This document shows positions 1 to 8,099 of a stretch of DNA of 64,000 nt, piece by piece. The DNA is taken from positions 62,001-126,000 of the forward strand of contig CASIAX010000001.1 of assembly GCA_949372955.1 (NCBI GenBank). Direction: 5' to 3'. Numbering within the stretch: the first letter of the stretch is position 1; each line of letters starts with the position of its first letter. Both the position numbers and the translations under genes were made by a program. Under the pieces are notes generated by a model, which saw nothing but the letters and a program-made list of their open reading frames with translations, did not search any database and was not told the DNA's origin. This stretch comes from SGZJ01 sp949372955. Its GTDB lineage: Bacteria > Bacteroidota > Bacteroidia > Flavobacteriales > Flavobacteriaceae.

Positions 1-801
1 AATAATGGATCTTCAAATTGCATTGGATACAGTTCTTTATAAAAACTTTTATAATCTTGATCCTCTAAATCTTTAGGCTGTTTTGTCCAAGCAGGGTTAG
101 GATTATTAATAATATTGTCAACTGTTACTTTTTCAGCAACTGCATCTTTTTCAGCATTTTCTGCCAGTGGAAGTTCCTCTTCTTTTGTTCCAAATTTAAT
201 TGGAATAGGCATGAACTTATTATACTTAGTTAATAGTTCAGTTATTTTTGAATCTTCTAAAAACTCTTTAGAGTCTTTATCTATATGTAGAATTATTTCA
301 GTACCTCTTTCTTTTTTGTCAGATTTTTCTAAAGTAAAATTTGGAGAACCGTCACATGACCAATGAGCAGCCTCATCGCCTCTGTATGATTTTGAAATAA
401 TTTCAACTTTACTAGAAACCATAAAAGCAGAGTAAAATCCAAGACCGAAATGCCCAATTATGCCTGAATCTTTTGCGGAATCCTTGTATTTTTCTAAGAA
501 CTCTTCAGCCCCAGAAAAAGCAACCTGGTTTATGTATTTTTCAATCTCATCAGCAGACATTCCTAAACCTTGATCTATAATGTGTAGTTTCTTTCCTTTT
601 TTATCAACTTTAACTTCAATAAATGGAGATCCATATTTAATTTTTTCTTTTCCAATCGATGATAGATGCTTTAATTTTAACGTTGCATCAGTTGCGTTAC
701 TAATTAGTTCTCTTAAAAATATCTCATGATCACTGTACAGAAATTTTTTAATTAATGGAAATATATTTTCAACAGATACGTTAATGTTACCTTTTTTCAT
801 T
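1..801 (-). CDS. htpG: Molecular chaperone HtpG (Hsp90), N-terminal part, runs off the window
   Basis: Reading the minus strand from the ATG at 801 gives 267 codons with no stop before the window edge, so the C-terminal half is missing. The translation is bacterial Hsp90: an N-terminal GHKL ATPase domain with the ATP-contacting helix (YSDHEIFLRELISNA, near residue 20), the nucleotide-binding DQGLGM motif, the lid segment around GAEEFL and the glycine-rich GHFGLGFYSAF loop, then GTEIILHI and the start of the middle domain. Hsp90 is an ATP-driven cytoplasmic chaperone that remodels client proteins, often with DnaK. The gene diverges from fabH, and a TGTCAG direct repeat lies 58 bases upstream of its ATG. 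The protein family is certain; its full length cannot be seen. Confidence 0.96.
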
Positions 802-858
802 TTTTTAACTATTTTAAGTTTAATTTTAATATTCAATAAGAATGCCAAAGGTTACTTA

Positions 859-872
859 CTGACAAACTGACA
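859..872 (-). promoter_or_regulatory. Direct repeat upstream of htpG, possible stress-regulatory site
   Basis: On the minus strand the hexamer TGTCAG occurs twice with two bases between (TGTCAG-TT-TGTCAG), about 58 bases before the htpG start. The placement suits a promoter element or operator for heat-shock control, but I cannot match it with certainty to a known Bacteroidota regulator. The function is inference. Confidence 0.3.
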
Positions 873-914
873 TTTTTAAAATAAAATAATTAATTATATT
901 TAAAAAAAATATTT

Positions 915-1922
915 ATGTACAATTCAAAAATTATAGGACTTGGTTATTTTGTTCCTGAAAATATTGTTACTAATAATGACTTGTCCAAGTTTATGGAAAC
1001 TTCTGATGAATGGATTCAAGAGAGGACAGGTATTCAAGAAAGACGTTGGATTGATCCTAAAACAGGTGAGACAACTTCAACAATGGCTGTGAAAGCTTCT
1101 AAAATTGCAATTGAGAGATCTGGCTTGGAAAAAGAAGAAATTGATTTTATAATTTTTGCAACTCTTAGTCCTGACATGTATTTTCCGGGAGGTGGAGTTC
1201 GTGTTCAAGATATGTTAGATATGCCAACAATAGGTGCACTTGATGTTCGAAATCAATGTTCTGGTTTTATTTACGCAATGTCTGTAGCAGATCAATTTAT
1301 AAAAACTGGAATGTATAAAAATATTCTAGTTATTGGTGCTGAAAATCATTCTGGTGGATTAGAGAAATCTACAAGAGGTAGAGGTGTGACTGTTATTTTT
1401 GGTGATGGTGCAGGAGCAGCGGTTTTATCTAGAAGCGAAGAAAAAGGAAAAGGAATTTTATCTTCTCATTTACACTCAGAAGGAAAACATGCTAGAGAAT
1501 TAATGTTAGATGGACCTAATACTGGAAGATGGGTTCCGGAAATATTAGCAGAAAATGACCCAGATGATCAATCTTACTACCCGCAAATGAATGGGCAATT
1601 TGTTTTTAAGCATGCCGTTACACGCTTTTCTGAAGCTATAATTGAGGGTTTAAATGCAAATAACTTACAAAAGGAAGATATAGATATGCTTATTCCTCAC
1701 CAAGCGAATCTACGTATCTCTAAATTTATACAAAAGAAATTTCAACTCTCTGATGATAAAGTGCATAATAATATTATGAAGTATGGTAATACTACTGCTG
1801 CCTCAGTAATTATTGCGCTTACAGAAGCTTGGGAACAAGGTAAGATAAAAGACAATGATTTGGTTGTTCTTGCTGCTTTTGGTAGCGGATTTACTTGGGG
1901 CTCTGTTATGATTCGTTGGTAA
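915..1922 (+). CDS. fabH: 3-oxoacyl-ACP synthase III (FabH/KAS III family)
   Basis: This 335-residue protein has the usual KAS III length and fold signatures. The catalytic triad is visible: Cys115 in VRNQCSGF, His262 in IPHQANLRI and Asn292 in KYGNTTAAS. The N-terminal DEWIQERTGI segment is also typical. FabH condenses acyl-CoA with malonyl-ACP to start fatty acid synthesis in the cytoplasm; in Bacteroidota branched-chain primers are common, and several FabH copies usually exist. This copy is solitary, not next to plsX or rpmF, so its exact primer preference or role cannot be assigned. It diverges from htpG and overlaps the 3' end of the convergent symporter by 17 bases. The start is the ATG directly before the conserved YNSKIIGLGY segment. 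Confidence 0.93.
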   Translation: MYNSKIIGLGYFVPENIVTNNDLSKFMETSDEWIQERTGIQERRWIDPKTGETTSTMAVKASKIAIERSGLEKEEIDFIIFATLSPDMYFPGGGVRVQDMLDMPTIGALDVRNQCSGFIYAMSVADQFIKTGMYKNILVIGAENHSGGLEKSTRGRGVTVIFGDGAGAAVLSRSEEKGKGILSSHLHSEGKHARELMLDGPNTGRWVPEILAENDPDDQSYYPQMNGQFVFKHAVTRFSEAIIEGLNANNLQKEDIDMLIPHQANLRISKFIQKKFQLSDDKVHNNIMKYGNTTAASVIIALTEAWEQGKIKDNDLVVLAAFGSGFTWGSVMIRW

Positions 1923-3498
1923 TATTTTTAAGCCTTATAATATATAATCCAATAAAGGTTATAAATCCATTTATTGGTAATAATTCATAACCGAATTGAT
2001 AGAAATTGTTTTTAGCAAAAGTGGATGCTTCACTCCAATTGTTTGCTATGCATTCATTTGTATTTAGTTCTATGCATGTTTGTAAATCTATGCTAACTAT
2101 TGCATAAAATGTTGGTGAATAATTAACTAAAAGAGTTAATAAAGGAGCTAAAAGTACAACAGGAATTAATTTCCTTTCATTAATATCTAGCTTAGTAAAT
2201 AAGCCAAAAGAAAATAAACCTAATAATGGTCCGTAGGTGTAGCTAGCTACTCTTAATAAACTGTCTATAACATTAGAGCTCAATAAATACTTAAATACAA
2301 TTATAATTATAATTAGGATTAAGCTCATCAAAATGTGAATTCTTTTTCGAATAGCTATCTGTTCCTTTTCATTTTTTTTATTAATGTCAATAAAATCTAT
2401 GCAGTATGAAGTTGTTAATGACGTTAATGCACTATCCGCACTACTGTAAGCAGCTGCAATGAGTCCTAAAATAAAAGTTAGAGATAGTATAATTCCCAGA
2501 TCTCCATTAAGTGCAATTTCAGGAAATAATAAATCTGTTTTTATTTGCCCGTCAAGCAACGGCATTTCAATTCCGTTTTTAGCTTTATAAACATATAATA
2601 AACTTCCTAAAATCATAAATAAAGCAGTGACAATTACAAGTACAATACTAAACCATAACATATTTTTTTGTGCATCTTTTAATGATTTACATGCTAAGTT
2701 TTTTTGCATCATATCTTGATCTAATCCAGTCATGCAAATAGTTACAAAAGCTCCTCCAATAAAAGATTTAACAAAATGTTGCTTATTATAAATATCGTCG
2801 AAATAAAATATTTTATTGTATTTGGAAAACTCCTCCGAACTTAAATAATCAACAAAAGTCCAATTAAGGCTATTTAATATTTCATAAATCGATATTCCAA
2901 CTGCTAAAATCATAAATAAAGTTTGTAAGCTGTCGGTCCAAATTATTGTTTTTATACCTCCTTTATTAGTATAAATCCAAATTAAAAGAACAGAAATAAT
3001 TACAGTAATAAAATATGGAACTCCCCATTTATCAAAGACAAATTGTTGTAAAACAATAGCTACTAAAAATAGTCTAAAAGAGGCTCCCAGTAGCCTAGAT
3101 ATAAAAAAATAAACTGCTCCAGTTTTGTGAGCTACATACCCAAATCGAGTATTTAAATATTCGTATATAGAAGTAACATTCAATTTGTAATAAACGGGAA
3201 GTAAAATATTGCTCACCACAATGTATCCTGCAAAATAGCCTAAAACTACCTGTAGATAGCTGAATTGTGAGGATTCAATCCATCCAGGAACAGAAATAAA
3301 TGTTACTCCAGATAATGAAGCTCCCACCATGCCAAATGCAACTAAATACCAGGGAGCTTTTTTCCCAGCTTTAAAAAAATCTAAATTATTGTCGTTTTTA
3401 GAAGTTAATTTGGAGATCAAAAGTAATACACCAAAATACAATGAAATAACTATTAATATTTGTATTGAACTCATATTTGTAAATATATCAAAATACAT
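1906..3498 (-). CDS. Sodium:solute symporter (SSS family)
   Basis: The 530-residue protein is almost entirely hydrophobic, with about 13 predicted membrane helices. It has SSS hallmarks: a segment after TM1 ending in FFKAGKKAPWYLVAFG, then MVGASLSGVTFISVPGW, and later GLDQDMMQKNLACKS and AAYSSADSALTSLT, which form the sodium-coupled core. It should import a small solute with Na+ across the inner membrane; the substrate cannot be read from the sequence. An in-frame ATG at 3474 (MSSIQILIV) is an alternative start eight codons in and places the first membrane helix nearer the N-terminus. Its 3' end overlaps fabH by 17 bases in convergent orientation, and it is divergent from recR with 66 bases between. 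Confidence 0.9.
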   Translation of the reverse strand: MYFDIFTNMSSIQILIVISLYFGVLLLISKLTSKNDNNLDFFKAGKKAPWYLVAFGMVGASLSGVTFISVPGWIESSQFSYLQVVLGYFAGYIVVSNILLPVYYKLNVTSIYEYLNTRFGYVAHKTGAVYFFISRLLGASFRLFLVAIVLQQFVFDKWGVPYFITVIISVLLIWIYTNKGGIKTIIWTDSLQTLFMILAVGISIYEILNSLNWTFVDYLSSEEFSKYNKIFYFDDIYNKQHFVKSFIGGAFVTICMTGLDQDMMQKNLACKSLKDAQKNMLWFSIVLVIVTALFMILGSLLYVYKAKNGIEMPLLDGQIKTDLLFPEIALNGDLGIILSLTFILGLIAAAYSSADSALTSLTTSYCIDFIDINKKNEKEQIAIRKRIHILMSLILIIIIIVFKYLLSSNVIDSLLRVASYTYGPLLGLFSFGLFTKLDINERKLIPVVLLAPLLTLLVNYSPTFYAIVSIDLQTCIELNTNECIANNWSEASTFAKNNFYQFGYELLPINGFITFIGLYIIRLKNITNES

Positions 3499-3552
3499 AT
3501 TTAAAAGTCATATTTTGTAAAATATAATTTCTAAACTAATTCATTTAATTTG

Positions 3553-3560
3553 TAAGTTTG
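3553..3560 (+). promoter_or_regulatory. Bacteroidota-type -7 element (TAAGTTTG) directly before recR
   Basis: An exact match to the Bacteroidota TAnnTTTG -7 element ends four bases before the recR ATG, so transcription would begin at or very near the start codon. No clear TTTG -33 element is seen at the usual spacing, so the call rests on the -7 match and position only. Confidence 0.35.
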
Positions 3561-3564
3561 TTTT

Positions 3565-4182
3565 ATGGAATTTTCATCAAAATTAATTCAAAATGCTGTG
3601 AATGAAATTTCACAATTACCTGGTATAGGTAAAAGAACCGCCTTAAGGCTTGCTTTACATATGCTAAGGCAACAAAAAAGTCAAACTCAAGATTTAGCTA
3701 GCTCATTAGTAATGATGAGAAATAACATTAAATTTTGTGCTAATTGTCATAATATTTCTGATTTTGATACTTGTGAGATATGTGCTAATCCAAAGAGAGA
3801 TAATTCAATTATTTGTGTTGTTGAGGACATTAGAGATGTTATGGCTATAGAAAGCACAAGCTCATTTAAAGGTTTGTATCATGTGCTTGGAGGTAAAATT
3901 TCTCCAATGGATGGTATAGGTCCGGATGATTTAAATATAATTTCACTCGTTGAAAAAATTAAATCAGGAGAAGTTAAAGAACTTATTTTTGCTTTAAGTT
4001 CTACAATGGAAGGAGACACTACTAATTTCTATATATATAAATTAATTAATAAATACGAAATTGTAACATCTACAATAGCAAGAGGAGTTTCTGTTGGAGA
4101 TGATTTAGAATATGCAGATGAAATTACTTTAGGTAGAAGTATAACAAATAGAATTCCATTTGAGAGTTCAATTAAAATTTAA
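3565..4182 (+). CDS. recR: Recombination mediator protein RecR
   Basis: A protein of 205 residues, the normal RecR length. The domain order is complete: an N-terminal helix-hairpin-helix (QLPGIGKRTALRLAL, residues 17-31), a four-cysteine zinc finger (Cys58, Cys61, Cys70, Cys73) and a Toprim domain beginning IICVVEDIRDVMAIE, then the C-terminal segment around TIARGVSVGDDLEYAD. RecR works with RecO and RecF to load RecA on gapped DNA; recF is also in this window at 49362-50441. It is followed five bases later by a glycosyltransferase with a TTG start, so the two are probably co-transcribed. The -7-like box just upstream could give a leaderless mRNA. Confidence 0.97.
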   Translation: MEFSSKLIQNAVNEISQLPGIGKRTALRLALHMLRQQKSQTQDLASSLVMMRNNIKFCANCHNISDFDTCEICANPKRDNSIICVVEDIRDVMAIESTSSFKGLYHVLGGKISPMDGIGPDDLNIISLVEKIKSGEVKELIFALSSTMEGDTTNFYIYKLINKYEIVTSTIARGVSVGDDLEYADEITLGRSITNRIPFESSIKI

Positions 4183-4187
4183 CCAAC

Positions 4188-5306
4188 TTGATTTTATCAG
4201 TTATAATTGTAAACTATAATTCAAGCTCATTTTTAGAGTTATGTTTGCACAGTGTTGCTAAGGCTATTTCTCAGCTGGAACTCAAATCTGAAGTTATTGT
4301 TGTGGATAACTCATCATCAGATGATTCTTGTGAAATTTTAAATAACAAATTCCCATTTGTAAAATTAATTCAGAATGATAAAAATGTTGGTTTTTCTAAA
4401 GCAAATAATCTCGGTGTTAGCAAAGCCAAAGGAAAGTATATATGTATCCTAAATCCAGACACTGTTTTACAAGAAAACACATTTGATGTAATATTAAAGT
4501 TTTACAAATCTAATCAGAAAGTTGGTTTTGTTGGTTGTCATATGTTAGATGGTAATGGGACATTCCTCGAAGAGAGTAAGAGAGTTGTTCCTAGTATTTT
4601 TAGTTCTTTTATGAAAGTCCTAGGTGTTTCTAAATTTTATTATTCTGCATTAGGCAAAGATAAGAGGGGGTATGTCGATATTTTAGCTGGTGCATTTATG
4701 TTTGTTGAAAAAACTATTTATGATTCTCTGAAAGGATTTGACGAGGACTACTTTATGTACGGGGAAGACATTGATTTATCGTATAAGGCTTTGAAAAAAG
4801 GTTATTTAAATTATTACTTAGGAGATATTAAAATAATACACTTTAAAGGCGAAAGTACAGATAAAAACTCTGTCTATGTTAATAGATTTTATAATGCTAT
4901 GTATATATTTTACACAAAGCATTTTAACAAGTTTTTAGTTACTAAGATATTTGCCTATTCTTTTTTTAAGTTCATAATTTCTATAAAAAATTTATCTAAT
5001 TTTAGTGATTTAGGTTTAAAATTAGTTGATTCTAAGCCTGTATATAAAGATACTTTTCTTGTAACTAGGTCTACAAATAATAAAACTAATATTATAGCAA
5101 CAAGGGTTGATTTAAACTATTTAACTATCAATAAAACTGAAAATTCATTATTGATATTTGATTTGAATTCAATTTCGTTATCTGAAATTATAAATCATTA
5201 TAATTTTATATCAAAGAGTAACAGTTTTCGAATAATAGTTCCTAACACAAACTTTTATATTGGCAGTGATTATGCCGATAAAAAAGGTCAAATTATTAAA
5301 TTCTAG
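4188..5306 (+). CDS. Glycosyltransferase family 2 (rhamnosyltransferase-like), TTG start
   Basis: Residues 1-230 form a GT-A fold family 2 glycosyltransferase: N-terminal ILSVIIVNYNSS, the NPDTVL motif in place of DxD, and the acceptor-side GFDEDYFMYGEDIDLS signature common in rhamnosyl- or galactofuranosyl-type enzymes. It probably transfers a sugar during surface polysaccharide or glycolipid synthesis on the cytoplasmic face. The start is the TTG at 4188: an in-frame TAA lies five codons upstream and no ATG occurs before the conserved N-terminal strand. Residues 250-372 form an extension I do not recognise. It follows recR by five bases. The specific donor and acceptor are unknown. Confidence 0.85.
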   Translation: MILSVIIVNYNSSSFLELCLHSVAKAISQLELKSEVIVVDNSSSDDSCEILNNKFPFVKLIQNDKNVGFSKANNLGVSKAKGKYICILNPDTVLQENTFDVILKFYKSNQKVGFVGCHMLDGNGTFLEESKRVVPSIFSSFMKVLGVSKFYYSALGKDKRGYVDILAGAFMFVEKTIYDSLKGFDEDYFMYGEDIDLSYKALKKGYLNYYLGDIKIIHFKGESTDKNSVYVNRFYNAMYIFYTKHFNKFLVTKIFAYSFFKFIISIKNLSNFSDLGLKLVDSKPVYKDTFLVTRSTNNKTNIIATRVDLNYLTINKTENSLLIFDLNSISLSEIINHYNFISKSNSFRIIVPNTNFYIGSDYADKKGQIIKF

Positions 5307-5331
5307 TATAAATAAATTATTGCCTTCCTCA

Positions 5332-5360
5332 TTTTGTTCAATGAATTTTACTTAATTTTG
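5332..5360 (+). promoter_or_regulatory. Promoter candidate for the E2 gene
   Basis: A TTTTG (5332-5336) is followed after 16 bases by TAATTTTG (5353-5360), an exact match to the Bacteroidota TAnnTTTG -7 element. The spacing is slightly short of the usual 17-23. Transcription would start about 15-20 bases before the E2 ATG. Confidence 0.45.
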
Positions 5361-5383
5361 TATATTAATATAATAGGATCTAA

Positions 5384-6688
5384 ATGTCAAAGTTTGAATT
5401 GAAATTACCAAAAATGGGTGAGAGTGTTGCTGAGGCTACTATTACATCTTGGTTAAAAGAAATTGGAGATCAAATTGAAATGGATGAAGCAGTTTTAGAA
5501 ATTGCTACTGATAAAGTTGATACTGAAGTCCCATGTGAGTTTAAAGGTGTTTTGATTGAAAAGTGTTTTGAAGTTGACGAAATAGTGCAGGTTGGTCAGA
5601 CTATAGCTATTATTGAAGTTGAAGGTCAAGTTTCTTCACAAGTCATAAATAATGATAATGAAGATCTTGTTTCTGAAAAAAAAGACATAGAAATAGTTAT
5701 ACCTCCAACTTTTGATCTTAATGAAGATTCTGTAAACCAAATAAAATTTAGTGACTCTGATCGATTCTTTTCTCCTTTAGTAAAAAACATTATAAAACAA
5801 GAAGGTATTGACTTTAAGGAATTAGAAAAAATTAAAGGTTCTGGAAAAGACAACAGAATTAATAAAAATGATATTCTACAATATATTGAATCAAAAAGTG
5901 ATTTAAATAAAATTGAATTAACCCCTGTTAAAGTAATTAAACCTTTAAATATTCAAACTAATTCAAACCTATTAAATAATAATGATGAGATAGTTGAAAT
6001 GTCTAGAATGGGCAAGTTAGTTTCAAAACACATGGTTGATTCAGTTAAAACTTCTGCTCATGTACAGTCATTTATTGAAGTAGATGTTACTAAGGTTTGG
6101 GATTGGAGAAATAAAGTTAAGTCTGATTTTGCCAAAAGAGAAGGCGAAAAACTTACATTAACTCCAATTTTTATGCAAGCTGTCGCCGTAGCTTTAAGAA
6201 CCTATCCAATGATGAATGTCTCTGTTGTAGATGATAATATTATTTTAAAAAAGAGTATAAACATTGGTATGGCTACATCTCTTGCTGATGGTAACTTAAT
6301 AGTTCCTGTTATAAAAAATGCAGATAGATTAAATTTAGTTGGAATGACTAAGTCTGTTAACGAACTAGCTAATAAAGCTAGAAGTGGTAAATTAAACCCA
6401 GACGATGTTCAAGATGGAACTTATACTGTTACAAATGTTGGAGTTTTTGGAAGTATAATGGGTACTCCAATAATTAATCAACCACAGGTAGGTATACTAG
6501 CTCTAGGTGCAATTAGAAAAATGCCCTCAGTTATTGAAACTTCAGAAGGTGATTTTATAGGAATTAGAAATAAGATGTTTTTATCTCACTCCTATGACCA
6601 TAGAGTTGTTAATGGTGGTTTAGGTAGTCAATTTATCAAATGTATCAAAGAATACCTTGAAGCATGGGATATTAATACAGAGATCTAA
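5384..6688 (+). CDS. Dihydrolipoamide acyltransferase (E2) of a 2-oxoacid dehydrogenase complex
   Basis: A 434-residue E2 with all three modules in order: one lipoyl domain (residues 1-80; lipoylated Lys44 in IATDKVDTEVP), a peripheral subunit-binding domain (about 127-168) and a catalytic acyltransferase domain (about 205-430) ending in HSYDHRVVNGG. E2 transfers acyl groups from the lipoyl arm to CoA in pyruvate or branched-chain 2-oxoacid dehydrogenase complexes. The single lipoyl domain and overall pattern resemble branched-chain or Bacteroidota-type E2 more than E. coli AceF, but E1 and E3 are not adjacent, so the substrate is open. The catalytic HxxxDG motif reads His406-R-V-V-Asn410-G; Asn at this position is also found in the active Azotobacter pyruvate E2, so activity is plausible. 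Gap to the exonuclease is 22 bases. Confidence 0.92.
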   Translation: MSKFELKLPKMGESVAEATITSWLKEIGDQIEMDEAVLEIATDKVDTEVPCEFKGVLIEKCFEVDEIVQVGQTIAIIEVEGQVSSQVINNDNEDLVSEKKDIEIVIPPTFDLNEDSVNQIKFSDSDRFFSPLVKNIIKQEGIDFKELEKIKGSGKDNRINKNDILQYIESKSDLNKIELTPVKVIKPLNIQTNSNLLNNNDEIVEMSRMGKLVSKHMVDSVKTSAHVQSFIEVDVTKVWDWRNKVKSDFAKREGEKLTLTPIFMQAVAVALRTYPMMNVSVVDDNIILKKSINIGMATSLADGNLIVPVIKNADRLNLVGMTKSVNELANKARSGKLNPDDVQDGTYTVTNVGVFGSIMGTPIINQPQVGILALGAIRKMPSVIETSEGDFIGIRNKMFLSHSYDHRVVNGGLGSQFIKCIKEYLEAWDINTEI

Positions 6689-6710
6689 AAAATAACAATA
6701 AATAAATTTA

Positions 6711-7487
6711 ATGAAGTTAAACTTAACCAAGCCAATCTGTTTTTTTGATCTTGAAACAACAGGTATAAATATTTCTAAGGATAGAATAGTTGAAATTTCA
6801 ATTTTAAAAGTATTTCCATCTGGAAAAGAAGAAATACATACTTGGCTAGTTAATCCAGAAATGCAAATTCCTGATGAGGTAGTTGCTATTCATGGTATTT
6901 CAAATGAAAAAATTAAAGAATCTCCTGTTTTTAAAGACCTTGCTAAAGAAATTAATTTATTAATTAAAGATTCTGATTTAGGAGGTTTTAACTCTAACCG
7001 TTTTGACATCCCATTACTAGCGGAAGAAATGATACGCGCAGATATTGATTTTAGTCTAAAAGGAAATAAGTGTGTTGATATTCAAAATATATTCCATAAA
7101 ATGGAAAAAAGAAATTTATCAGCTGCGTATGAGTTTTATTGTAATAAAGAGTTAATTGGAGCTCATAGTGCTGAGTCAGATACAAAAGCAACTTATGAGA
7201 TTTTAAAAGCACAGGTAGATAAATATGATGATTTGGAGAATAATATTTCTTTTTTATCAGAATTTAGTACAAGAAGTAAGTTTGCTGATTTGGCTGGTTT
7301 CATTACTTTCAATAGAAATAATCAAGAATGCTTTTCTTTTGGAAAACATAAGGGTAAATTGGTAGTTGATATTTTAAAAACTGACCCTGGCTATTTTAAC
7401 TGGCTATTAAATGCGGATTTCCCCCTTTATACAAAAAAAACATTAAGATCCATAAAGTTAAATTTGCTTAATAATAAATTCTCCTAA
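6711..7487 (+). CDS. DEDDh 3'-5' exonuclease (DNA polymerase III epsilon-like) with C-terminal small domain
   Basis: Residues 8-175 form an RNase T/epsilon-type exonuclease: ExoI motif FFDLETTG (Asp13, Glu15), ExoII near GFNSNRFDIPLL, and ExoIII HSAESDTKAT with the catalytic His and Asp. A C-terminal part (about residues 195-250) contains CFSFGKHKGKLVVDIL, resembling the small DUF3820-type domain often attached to Bacteroidota exonucleases. It probably acts as a proofreading subunit or a stand-alone DNA 3' exonuclease. It abuts the next gene with no spacer, forming a tight exo-hydrolase-cinA run. Whether it is the main replicative proofreader cannot be decided here. Confidence 0.88.
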   Translation: MKLNLTKPICFFDLETTGINISKDRIVEISILKVFPSGKEEIHTWLVNPEMQIPDEVVAIHGISNEKIKESPVFKDLAKEINLLIKDSDLGGFNSNRFDIPLLAEEMIRADIDFSLKGNKCVDIQNIFHKMEKRNLSAAYEFYCNKELIGAHSAESDTKATYEILKAQVDKYDDLENNISFLSEFSTRSKFADLAGFITFNRNNQECFSFGKHKGKLVVDILKTDPGYFNWLLNADFPLYTKKTLRSIKLNLLNNKFS

Positions 7488-8099
7488 ATGAAAATAATTT
7501 GTATTGGTAGAAATTATGTTGATCACATAAAAGAGCTTAAAAATAACCGACCTAAGGACCCTGTCATATTTCTAAAAACAGATACTTCAATTATTTTAAA
7601 AAATCAACCATTTTTTATTCCTAATTTTAGTAGCGATGTGCATCACGAGGTAGAGCTATTGGTAAAAATAAAAAAAGTAGGAAAGCACATAGACTCTAAG
7701 TTTAGTCATAAATATTACGATCAAGTATCACTTGGAATTGATTTTACTGCCAGAGACTTACAGTCAGAATTAAAGTCTAAAGGGTTGCCATGGGAAAAAG
7801 CAAAAGCTTTTGACGGCTCTGCCCTTATTGGTAAATGGGTTGAAAAAACTAAATTTAAAAATATACATAATCTAGATTTTAGTTTAGAACTTAATGAAAG
7901 TGTTGTTCAGAAAGGTAACAGTAGCTTGATGTTGTGGAATATAGACGAAATTATTTCTTATGTTTCTCAATTTTTTACATTAAAAATAGGGGATGTTATA
8001 TTTACAGGAACACCATCTGGAGTTGGAAGAGTTAACATTAATGATTCCCTTATTGGCAAGATAGGTGATGATGAATTTTTTAAGATTAAAATAAAATAA
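7488..8099 (+). CDS. Fumarylacetoacetate hydrolase (FAH) family protein
   Basis: A 203-residue single-domain FAH-fold protein. Recognisable features are the N-terminal KIICIGRNYVDHIKEL, the metal-binding acidic residues in HHEVELLVKI, the GIDFTARDLQ segment and the C-terminal GDVIFTGTPSGVG. The family cleaves C-C bonds or acts as acylpyruvases, oxaloacetate decarboxylases or isomerases with Mg2+. The short form resembles acylpyruvase/FAHD1-type proteins; the substrate cannot be assigned. The gene starts on the base after the exonuclease stop codon and shares one base with the cinA start, so the three genes are almost certainly co-transcribed. Confidence 0.88.
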   Translation: MKIICIGRNYVDHIKELKNNRPKDPVIFLKTDTSIILKNQPFFIPNFSSDVHHEVELLVKIKKVGKHIDSKFSHKYYDQVSLGIDFTARDLQSELKSKGLPWEKAKAFDGSALIGKWVEKTKFKNIHNLDFSLELNESVVQKGNSSLMLWNIDEIISYVSQFFTLKIGDVIFTGTPSGVGRVNINDSLIGKIGDDEFFKIKIK

